The notes under the pieces: generated by a model
What the model was told of the DNA's origin: nothing
The model's input: only the letters and a program-made list of their open reading frames with translations
Database searches by the model: none
Part shown: piece after piece, positions 7,475 through 13,325 of the stretch
Position numbering within the stretch: the first letter of the stretch is position 1
Layout: every line of letters starts with the position of its first letter
Translations under genes and position numbers: made by a program
Assembly: GCA_045627805.1 (NCBI GenBank)
Contig: JAZQOJ010000063.1
Coordinates: 1-14,048, forward strand
Source: UBA1756 sp045627805
Lineage (GTDB): Bacteria > Bacteroidota > Bacteroidia > Bacteroidales > WCHB1-69
Direction: 5' to 3'
Length of the DNA stretch: 14,048 nt

Positions 7475-8431
7475 ATGTATAATGAAACGAAGGTAAAGGC
7501 GGGAAGAAATCACACCCTGACTCTTGCTGCTGATGAGGTGGCGGAACTGGAAAGAACCCTATCATCCGCTGAAAACATTGCATCCGGAGGCATCGTTGAC
7601 ACTATCGTGAATGCCGATATGCGCGTGGCGCTTGAAATGATTCCCGACCGGGCGGCCAATCTGATCATCATTGACCCTCCGTACAATCTTACGAAAAATT
7701 TTAATGGAAGCAGGTTCGCGGCTATGGATGCGGCTTCTTACGAGGAGTATGTTCGAAGCTGGTTTTCAGTGGTTTGCGACAAGTTGGCCGACGACGGCAC
7801 TTTGTATATGTGTGGCGACTGGAAGTGCACCAGCTCATTGCAGCGTGTCATTGAGGAGCGGCTCACGGTGCTCAACCGCATCACTTGGCAGCGGGAGAAG
7901 GGCAGGGGAGCGCGTGCGAACTGGAAGAACGGGATGGAGGACATCTGGTTTGCTGTGCGTGATCCGAAAAACTACTATTTTGATGTGGAGGCCGTGAAAA
8001 TGAAACGGCGCGTGCTGGCTCCTTACCGCGAGAGCGGCCGCCCGAAGGACTGGACATCGACGGAAAACGGGAACTTCCGTCTCACGCATCCCTCGAATTT
8101 CTGGGACGATATCAGCGTCCCCTTTTGGTCGATGCCTGAGAACACCGACCATCCCACGCAGAAGCCGGAGAAATTGTATGCGAAGCTGATTCTGGCCTCG
8201 TCGAAGCCGGGCGATCTGGTGCTCGACCCGTTTATGGGCAGCGGAACGTCGGCGGTGGTCGCAAAAAAATTGGGCCGTCATTACTGCGGCATCGAGATCA
8301 ACAGGGAGTATTGCCTATGGGCGGCCAAGCGGCTGAAAATGGCGGAGTCTTCGCCCGATATACAGGGCTATGCCAACGGCGTGTTTTGGGAGCGTAATTC
8401 GCTGGCTTCGATGAAACGAGCAAGCGAATAA
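7475..8431 (+). CDS. Class-beta adenine-N6 DNA methyltransferase, apparently solitary
   Basis: Transfers a methyl group from S-adenosylmethionine to N6 of adenine in DNA at a specific, here unknown, site. Seen: motif IV DPPY at residues 67-70 comes before motif I DPFMGSGT at 251-258, the order of class beta enzymes; DPPY rather than SPPY favours N6-adenine. HPTQKPEKL precedes motif I as in this family, and the segment between (about 150-215) is the likely target-recognition domain. At 318 residues it has a usual length. No restriction endonuclease or specificity subunit gene is adjacent: the gene before it encodes a surface protein behind a terminator and the gene after it is a convergent lipoprotein. 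It could be an orphan epigenetic regulator or a remnant of a restriction system. No good -7 element was found; TTATTTTG at 7439-7446 differs at one position. The stop codon is immediately followed by the stop of the opposing gene. Confidence 0.95.
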   Translation: MYNETKVKAGRNHTLTLAADEVAELERTLSSAENIASGGIVDTIVNADMRVALEMIPDRAANLIIIDPPYNLTKNFNGSRFAAMDAASYEEYVRSWFSVVCDKLADDGTLYMCGDWKCTSSLQRVIEERLTVLNRITWQREKGRGARANWKNGMEDIWFAVRDPKNYYFDVEAVKMKRRVLAPYRESGRPKDWTSTENGNFRLTHPSNFWDDISVPFWSMPENTDHPTQKPEKLYAKLILASSKPGDLVLDPFMGSGTSAVVAKKLGRHYCGIEINREYCLWAAKRLKMAESSPDIQGYANGVFWERNSLASMKRASE

Positions 8432-9178
8432 CTATCGCAATTCCTCGTGCAATCGGATGTCGATGGCTTCGTCCTTCAGTCCTTCCGTGATGGCGCTGAA
8501 TTGGGTTTTCCCGAGGTGGTAAGGAATGAGTACTTTGGGGCGGATGATTTTCGCTGCTTCCACGCACTGCTCTGGTGTCATCGTATAGGGCTGGTTGGTG
8601 GACAAAAACGCAACGTCCACGTTTTTAAGTTGTTGCATTTCGTCGATGAGTTCCGTGTCGCCTGAAATATAAAGTGTGAAGTCGTCAAGGCGGATGAGAA
8701 AGCCGTTGCCGTTGCCTTTTGGGTGGAAATTCAGGTGGCCGGGTGTGGTGTTGTACGCCGGAACGAACGCAATGGTGATGTTGTCGCTGAGGCGCACCTC
8801 GTCGCCATTGGCAACGGTGGTGCAGTGCGGGAGTTTGGACGCGCTCTTGGCGTTGGCCAGCACTCGCGTGTCGGCTTTGCTCACTTCGCTGATGGCGGCC
8901 GCGTCAAGGTGGTCGAAGTGTTCGTGGCTAACAAGCACGGCGTCCGCTTTCGGAAAGAGCGAATAGTCGAAAGTTTTGCCGTCGTTTTTCTTCACAGGGT
9001 CAATCTGGATGAGTTTGCCTTCGTATGCCACAGCAAGGGAACCGTGGGTTATCAGGTAGATGCGGACTTCTTTGCCGTCGGACGTTGTGAAGGTCTCGGT
9101 GGGATAGGGAATTTGTCCTTGAAGGTGTGAGCAGCCGCACAGCCAAAGGGCGAAAATGGCATATAGTGAATTTCTCAT
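8432..9178 (-). CDS. Metallo-beta-lactamase-fold metal-dependent hydrolase, predicted lipoprotein
   Basis: A 248-residue MBL-fold protein resembling the UPF0173/L-ascorbate-6-phosphate lactonase-like hydrolases. Seen: the HxHxDH metal-binding motif HEHFDH at residues 85-90, a TPGHLNFH stretch, GDTE in the second half, and a late PYHLG that may supply the last metal ligand. The N-terminus has a signal with lipobox LCGC; C16 would be lipidated, placing the protein in the inner or outer membrane. The open frame extends to 9307, but a -7 promoter at 9201-9209 predicts a transcript start near 9195. The ATG at 9178 gives a proper lipoprotein signal, so the short form is chosen. The substrate is unknown. 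It is convergent with the methyltransferase, the two stop codons touching with no bases between. It is probably monocistronic. Confidence 0.9.
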   Translation of the reverse strand: MRNSLYAIFALWLCGCSHLQGQIPYPTETFTTSDGKEVRIYLITHGSLAVAYEGKLIQIDPVKKNDGKTFDYSLFPKADAVLVSHEHFDHLDAAAISEVSKADTRVLANAKSASKLPHCTTVANGDEVRLSDNITIAFVPAYNTTPGHLNFHPKGNGNGFLIRLDDFTLYISGDTELIDEMQQLKNVDVAFLSTNQPYTMTPEQCVEAAKIIRPKVLIPYHLGKTQFSAITEGLKDEAIDIRLHEELR

Positions 9179-9200
9179 AGGATAAAGGTTAAAAACGGTG

Positions 9201-9209
9201 GCAAAAGTA
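9201..9209 (-). promoter_or_regulatory. -7 promoter element for the MBL-fold lipoprotein
   Basis: On the minus strand TACTTTTGC fits TAnnTTTG. The expected leader is about 17 bases. It supports the start codon at 9178 over the upstream in-frame ATG at 9307. No clear -33 TTTG. Confidence 0.55.
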
Positions 9210-9286
9210 CAAGTTTTTTTGATTGGAAATGAAAAAATGGAATAATCTCTTTTCGATTGGCGCAAATTGGGCGCAGTGATAAGTGC

Positions 9287-9327
9287 AAAAAAGGCCGGAA
9301 CCTTCAATTTTGTAGTGTTCCGACCTT
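9287..9327 (-). terminator. Intrinsic terminator downstream of the tRNA
   Basis: Arms at 9327-9317 and 9301-9291 pair over 11 bp in minus-strand RNA, including one U-G wobble, around a 15-base loop, and are followed by a run of U (9292-9287). The plus strand also has a T-run after the hairpin (9326-9333) but a C-A mismatch in the stem, so the minus direction is the better terminator. It separates the tRNA from the lipoprotein gene. Confidence 0.85.
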
Positions 9328-9334
9328 TTTTTTG

Positions 9335-9408
9335 TGGCGGGATCGAGAGTTGAACTCGAGACCTCCGGGTTATGAATCCGACGCTCTAACCAACTGAGCT
9401 ACCCCGCC
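9335..9408 (-). tRNA. tRNA with CAT anticodon, probably tRNA-Met (elongator)
   Basis: The 74-base cloverleaf folds completely: acceptor stem GGCGGGG with TCCCGCC (last pair G-T), D-stem GCTC/GAGC with GG in the loop, anticodon loop TTCATAA, T-stem TCGAG/CTCGA with loop TTCAACT, discriminator A. The anticodon is at 9374-9372. The G1-C72 pair argues against initiator tRNA. Elongator Met and the tRNA-Ile2 read after lysidine modification share this anticodon and cannot be told apart with certainty by eye; the overall pattern favours Met. A31-C39 at the base of the anticodon loop is a mismatch. The 3' CCA is not encoded. Confidence 0.95.
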
Positions 9409-9420
9409 GATTTTTAGATT

Positions 9421-9451
9421 GCAAAGATAGCTTTTTTTTTGATTCTGTCAA
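9421..9451 (-). promoter_or_regulatory. Promoter for the tRNA gene
   Basis: On the minus strand TTG (9451-9449), 19 bases, then TATCTTTGC (9429-9421): a good match to the -33/-7 pair. Initiation near 9415 would be about 7 bases before the mature tRNA 5' end. Confidence 0.75.
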
Positions 9452-9529
9452 CGGTTTTTGAAAAATATTATTTTTAATTATAATGTATTGATAATGAATA
9501 TTATATAAAATATTGTGGCGTCTGAATTG

Positions 9530-9589
9530 TGTGCGGATGTATAAGCTGGTGTTTCTTTTTCGCATCATTCGTAAAAAAATATCCGCACA
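9530..9589. repeat. Inverted repeat upstream of the AsmA-GT51 gene
   Basis: TGTGCGGAT (9530-9538) and ATCCGCACA (9581-9589) are perfect 9-base inverted repeats 42 bases apart in an otherwise A/T-rich gap. They lie 19-70 bases before the -33 box of the next gene. This could be a two-site operator; chance is also possible. Confidence 0.4.
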
Positions 9590-9607
9590 ATCATCGCATT
9601 GTGATTT

Positions 9608-9641
9608 TTTGCGCCATCTTGCTTATTTTTCGTAATTTTGC
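9608..9641 (+). promoter_or_regulatory. Promoter for the AsmA-GT51 gene
   Basis: TTTG (9608-9611), 21 bases, then TAATTTTGC (9633-9641), matching TTTG and TAnnTTTG. The expected leader before the ATG at 9660 is only about 13 bases. Confidence 0.7.
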
Positions 9642-9659
9642 AAGCCAAATTTTGAAGAA

Positions 9660-11615
9660 ATGAAATTCAAAAATTTATCAAAAAAGCATCTTTGGTTCAT
9701 CATCCCCGCAGCGGTGCTTGTTATCGGGCTAACCACTTTCCGCCTTGTTCTTCCTTCCATTGTGAAGCATAAAATATTGAGCAAGATTGAAGCGGTGGAG
9801 AAAGAAAAGCGCGTGCGGATTCCAGTGGGCGATTTGCGTGTCGTGCGATGCAATCTTTTCGGCAAGATCGCGCTGGAAATGAGCGATGTGCATCTCGTGG
9901 CCGACAGTTGTCGCGATGAGTTCCTTTCATTGGACCGCCTTCACACCGAAGTCCGCGCCTGGCGTGGGCTTCATTTGGTAAAGGAAGTTCAGGAACTTGA
10001 CGTGGATCACGTGAAGATGAACGTGGTGAAGCGGGGCGATTACACCAATTACGGCTTCTTGCACCAGCATTCGGTGAGTGACGGCAAGCGCGATTATTGC
10101 GCCCGTTTTACCAAGCTGTTGGAGGCGCTGAATGGTTTTTGCCCCGACCAGCTGACTGTGAAACGGCTTGATATTGAGACCTCCATCGACTCTGTGGTGA
10201 ACGATTACGATATGGCCGACCTTGTGATTGAAGGCGGAAAAGTGAGCGGGCTGGTGACCGTGCTTCCCGAACAGCCACAGCAGTCGCAGTGGCGCTTGCA
10301 AGGCACTATTGACAAGGCCGCCAAGTCGTATGCGGGCGAGATTGTGTTAACCGATTCCGACAGTGTGGCGGCCATTCCCATTGGCGAAAGCATTGAAAAG
10401 TCGAACGTTCAGTTCCGCAAGGCCGCTTTCAGGATGAACGTGAAAGAGCAGAAGTCGAAATTGGTCACGCTTTCCCTGTCGGGCGACATTGAGAAATTGC
10501 AGTTCTTCCACCGCTACATCGCGGAGCATCCCGTTTGCATCAATAATACGGGTGCCGCTCTCGACATACGGATTACGCCCAACAAGTTGCAGGTTGACTC
10601 AACTTCCACGCTCACCTTGAACCAGGCGGAGATTCATCCTTTCTTCAGCTACGAGAAGAACGAGAAGCGGCATATCGTGCTGAAGGTGGACGAGCGCAAA
10701 TGCAACGCTCAAAAGCTGTTCGCCTCGCTTCCCGAAGGACTTTTTGTGGTGCTTCCGCAGATGGAGGTGCGCGGAAATCTGGATTTGAAGTTGCTGTTCG
10801 ACTGTGATTTCGCTCATCTTGACCAGTTGAAGTTCGATTTCGACATCCGCAGCGCCGACCATTCGTTTGAGATCGTGAAAGGAATGGAGCTGATTACGCA
10901 GTTCAACGAACCTTTTGTGTATAAGTTTTTCGAGGCGGGCAACGAGGCCTTGGGCATTGAGGACACGGAGATCGACGTGCTGATTGACAGTGTGGGCAAT
11001 CCGCTTTTCTGCCCGTTCTCGCAGATTCCCGCCGCGCTGACCAATTCGATTCTGATCAGCGAGGACCCGTCGTTTTTCCATCACCGCGGCTTCCTCAAGG
11101 ATGCCATCCGCAATGCGATGGTGGCCGACTTGCAGGCGGGGCGCCTGGTGCGTGGCGGCAGCACGATTTCGATGCAGCTGGTGAAGAACCTTTTCTTGAA
11201 TCGCAAGAAGGTGTTTACCAGAAAGATAGAAGAGCTGTTGCTGGTTTGGATGATTGAGGACCGCCACCTGATATCGAAGCAGCGTATGTTTGAAATCTAT
11301 GTGAACATTGTGGAATGGGCGCCCGAGGTCATAGGGCTGGGTGCCGCCTCTCAATTCTATTTTGCGAAGACGCCGGCTGAACTCACAATGGGCGAGTGCC
11401 TGTATCTGGCCACGCTGATCCGTTCGCCGAAGCATTACCGCTCTACGCTTGACGCTTCGGGCCGCCCGTCGGGTGCGCGGCAAGACGAGATGCGTTTTGC
11501 GGCCAAGCGGATGCAGGAGCGCGAATGGATGTCGGCATCGGAATACGAGAATTTGAACACGGGCATTCAGATTGTGGCGCCGCAGGAATCGGTGGCCGAC
11601 TCGCTTGCTAATTAA
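9660..11615 (+). CDS. Membrane-anchored AsmA-like protein with C-terminal GT51 peptidoglycan glycosyltransferase domain
   Basis: The 651-residue protein has one N-terminal membrane helix (about 11-33), a long region of alternating beta-strand character resembling AsmA/DUF3971-type repeats (about 40-440), and a GT51 domain (about 455-610). GT51 enzymes polymerise lipid II into glycan strands on the periplasmic face. Seen in GT51: SEDPSFFHHRG with the probable catalytic E468, GGSTISMQLVKNLF at 499-512, and a motif region with EIYVNIVEW where E552 sits near the position of the second acid. The first signature reads EDPSFF rather than the usual EDRxF, a conservative departure. No penicillin-binding transpeptidase domain follows: the protein ends about 40 residues later, so it is MtgA-like in content. 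The 400-residue AsmA-like insertion between anchor and enzyme is unusual for MtgA. It has its own promoter and runs convergent to the small membrane gene, with 15 bases between stops. Confidence 0.88.
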   Translation: MKFKNLSKKHLWFIIPAAVLVIGLTTFRLVLPSIVKHKILSKIEAVEKEKRVRIPVGDLRVVRCNLFGKIALEMSDVHLVADSCRDEFLSLDRLHTEVRAWRGLHLVKEVQELDVDHVKMNVVKRGDYTNYGFLHQHSVSDGKRDYCARFTKLLEALNGFCPDQLTVKRLDIETSIDSVVNDYDMADLVIEGGKVSGLVTVLPEQPQQSQWRLQGTIDKAAKSYAGEIVLTDSDSVAAIPIGESIEKSNVQFRKAAFRMNVKEQKSKLVTLSLSGDIEKLQFFHRYIAEHPVCINNTGAALDIRITPNKLQVDSTSTLTLNQAEIHPFFSYEKNEKRHIVLKVDERKCNAQKLFASLPEGLFVVLPQMEVRGNLDLKLLFDCDFAHLDQLKFDFDIRSADHSFEIVKGMELITQFNEPFVYKFFEAGNEALGIEDTEIDVLIDSVGNPLFCPFSQIPAALTNSILISEDPSFFHHRGFLKDAIRNAMVADLQAGRLVRGGSTISMQLVKNLFLNRKKVFTRKIEELLLVWMIEDRHLISKQRMFEIYVNIVEWAPEVIGLGAASQFYFAKTPAELTMGECLYLATLIRSPKHYRSTLDASGRPSGARQDEMRFAAKRMQEREWMSASEYENLNTGIQIVAPQESVADSLAN

Positions 11616-11630
11616 TGTGATAGGGAGGAC

Positions 11631-11888
11631 TTAGGCGTTTTCGGAAGCCACGCTTTCCTTCTGTATGTCTTCGAAATTGATGATTCCGTTTTCGGAGATG
11701 TGGAAATATTCCTTCATTTTTTCAATGAACTCATCCAGCTTGTCGGGTTCGAGGCAGATGCCGCGGGAGGTGAGGTGTTGGTTGATTTTCTCGCGGGTGA
11801 TTTCGTAGTTGTCGGGGGAGAGCAGTAGCGCGATGATGACGCTGACGGTAGTGGCTCCGATGAATGCGCAGATGTGTGAGATGTCCAT
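11631..11888 (-). CDS. Small single-helix membrane protein of unknown function
   Basis: The 85-residue protein begins MDISHICAFIGATT. It has one hydrophobic helix (about 6-24, ending at PDN) and a charged C-terminal part of about 60 residues that looks helical (ITREKINQHL, KLDEFIEKMKEYF). I do not recognise the family. The open frame continues upstream to 12119, but that part overlaps the preceding gene and is arginine/proline-rich shadow sequence, so the ATG at 11888 is chosen. A terminator-like hairpin ends about 7 bases before this ATG and no -7 element of its own was found. Expression must come by readthrough from the upstream gene or from an unrecognised promoter. Codon choice resembles real genes here. 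Confidence 0.7.
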   Translation of the reverse strand: MDISHICAFIGATTVSVIIALLLSPDNYEITREKINQHLTSRGICLEPDKLDEFIEKMKEYFHISENGIINFEDIQKESVASENA

Positions 11889-11893
11889 AATGT

Positions 11894-11931
11894 GAAAAGG
11901 GTGTTCGTTCAAAGAAATTGACAAACACCCT
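11894..11931 (-). terminator. Terminator or attenuator between the secreted protein gene and the small membrane gene
   Basis: In minus-strand RNA, 11931-11921 pairs with 11908-11898 over 11 bp (core AGGGTGTT/AACACCCT, one U-G wobble) with a 12-base loop, followed by UUUU. It lies 32 bases after the stop of the 13240-11963 gene and just before the ATG at 11888. Confidence 0.75.
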
Positions 11932-11962
11932 ATACGGAATTTCGCGGTAAAAGTTTCGGGAA

Positions 11963-13240
11963 TTAGGTTTTTCTGACCTGCTTTTTTGCGGCAGGGAAGA
12001 GCACGTTGTTGAGGATGAGTCGGTAACCCGGGGAGTTGGGGTAGAGGTCGAGGTCGGTGGGCGGGTCTCCCACGAAATGCTGGTAGTCTTCGGGGTCGTG
12101 GCCGGAGTAGAAAGTCCACGTTCCTTTCCCGTATTCGCCGTGAATGTAGCGGGCTTCGCCGAGGGCGGCGGCCTCACCCATAATGAGCACGTGGGGCTTG
12201 ATCTTGTCTTTGCAGAACGCGGTGGTCTGTCCCATAAATCCGGGGATGACGCTGGTATGGTTCTGGCAGAGCATTGTGGGCACGGGGTCCCACTTGGCGG
12301 AGAACTCGAATAGCGTGAAGAAGTCATTGTTCTTGCGCGATCCGTTGGGCTTCACGTCGATGTCGGAGATCTCGTATTGGTAAGGATTTGTCACGATGTG
12401 GAAGTTGGTGAAGGCGAAGGTCTTGTCGAAGTCGAGTTTGGCTTGCGCCTGCGGGTCGGCCGGGTCTCCGTCGAACATCACGTCGCAGATATCGACGTTT
12501 TCGGCTGCGAGGGCGACGTCGAAGCTGTCGGGGCCGGAGCACATTGCGAAGAGATAGCCGCCGCCGGCCACGAAGTCGCGGATGCTTTTCACGACGGCGA
12601 GTTTCATTTGCGACACTTTCGTGTAGCCCATTCTCTCGGCGGTGGCCTGCTGTTCGGCCACGTCTTCCTTGTACCAGGTGGCGTTGCGGTAGCTGCCCCA
12701 GAACTTTCCGAACTGCCCGGTGAAGTCCTCGTGATGCAAGTGCAGCCAGTCGTACTTGGGCAGGTCGCCGTTCAGCACCTCTTCGTCGTAAACCACGGTG
12801 TAAGGGATTTCGGCGTAGGTGAGCACCAGTGTGACGGCATCGTCCCACGGCAGTTTGTTCTTCGGCGAGTAAACCGCGATTTTCGGCACTTTCGTGAGAC
12901 GGATCTCGTCCATATTCTGTTCCAGCGAGGCGATCTCGCTGATGATTTGCGACGCTTGCAGGTCGGAAATGGTCTCGTAGGTGACACCGCGGATGGCGCA
13001 TTCGCTCGCAACGGTCTGGCTGTATGGCAGCATAAAACTGCCCCCGCGGTAGTTGAGCAGCCAGCTCACGTCAATCGTGCGCTCCACTGCAAAATAGGCG
13101 ATGCCGTATGCCTTCAGGTGGTTCTTTTGCGTCAGGTCCATCGGGATGAGCAAACTCGTGGCTGAAACCGGTAGCAGGCAAAGCCACAGCGCCATCACCC
13201 ATAGGAAACGCACAAGGTGTTGATTTCCAGATATTTTCAT
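11963..13240 (-). CDS. Secreted conserved Bacteroidota protein with glutamine-amidotransferase-like fold (family often labelled asparagine synthetase B)
   Basis: The 425-residue product starts MKISGNQHLVRFLW and has a signal peptide ending near SATS (about residue 28), so it is exported. The body contains LLIPMDLTQ near the mature start, KIAVYSPKNKLPWDDAV (about 120-135), LHLHHEDFTGQFGKF, GGGYLFAMCSGPDSFD and GTWTFYSGHDPEDY close to the C-terminus. The AMCSG turn resembles the nucleophile elbow of class I glutamine-amidotransferase-like (ThuA/DJ-1-like) folds. From memory, close Bacteroidota relatives are often labelled asparagine synthetase B; the sequence has no PP-loop synthetase domain and is exported, so that name looks wrong. 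The true activity is unknown. A longer frame begins at 13261, but that ATG falls on the -7 promoter element, so the start at 13240 is used. Divergent from the gene at 13326. Confidence 0.82.
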   Translation of the reverse strand: MKISGNQHLVRFLWVMALWLCLLPVSATSLLIPMDLTQKNHLKAYGIAYFAVERTIDVSWLLNYRGGSFMLPYSQTVASECAIRGVTYETISDLQASQIISEIASLEQNMDEIRLTKVPKIAVYSPKNKLPWDDAVTLVLTYAEIPYTVVYDEEVLNGDLPKYDWLHLHHEDFTGQFGKFWGSYRNATWYKEDVAEQQATAERMGYTKVSQMKLAVVKSIRDFVAGGGYLFAMCSGPDSFDVALAAENVDICDVMFDGDPADPQAQAKLDFDKTFAFTNFHIVTNPYQYEISDIDVKPNGSRKNNDFFTLFEFSAKWDPVPTMLCQNHTSVIPGFMGQTTAFCKDKIKPHVLIMGEAAALGEARYIHGEYGKGTWTFYSGHDPEDYQHFVGDPPTDLDLYPNSPGYRLILNNVLFPAAKKQVRKT

Positions 13241-13258
13241 TTTGACAAAATTAGCGCA

Positions 13259-13266
13259 CAAAGATA
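13259..13266 (-). promoter_or_regulatory. -7 promoter element for the secreted amidotransferase-fold gene
   Basis: Minus-strand TATCTTTG matches TAnnTTTG. Initiation near 13253 leaves a leader of about 13 bases to the ATG at 13240 and rules out the ATG at 13261. A second look-alike, TAATTTTG (13253-13246), is too close to the start codon to be used. Confidence 0.6.
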
Positions 13267-13290
13267 CTATATTTATTTCAAAAAATGGCG

Positions 13291-13299
13291 TATCTTTGC
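13291..13299 (+). promoter_or_regulatory. -7 promoter element for the secreted protein at 13326
   Basis: TATCTTTGC matches TAnnTTTG; expected leader about 21 bases. It is only 24 bases from the divergent -7 element, so the two polymerase footprints must overlap. Confidence 0.65.
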
Positions 13300-13325
13300 C
13301 GATTGTTTTAACCTAACCTCTTTTT

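Noticed and set aside
9179..9307. 43-codon upstream extension of the MBL-fold lipoprotein
   Set aside because: It covers the predicted promoter and terminator region and would bury the lipobox signal inside the protein.
9386..9568. 60-codon minus-strand frame overlapping the tRNA
   Set aside because: It runs into the tRNA and its promoter and is A/T-rich with no protein-like features.
10599..11483. 294-codon minus-strand frame under the GT51 domain
   Set aside because: Antisense shadow; the plus strand carries the GT51 motifs.
11889..12119. 77-codon upstream extension of the small membrane protein
   Set aside because: Arginine/proline-rich shadow of the preceding gene, and it reads through the terminator hairpin.
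12377..13165. 262-codon plus-strand frame opposite the secreted amidotransferase-fold gene
   Set aside because: Valine/glycine/histidine-rich product with no motif, fully inside a conserved gene on the other strand.
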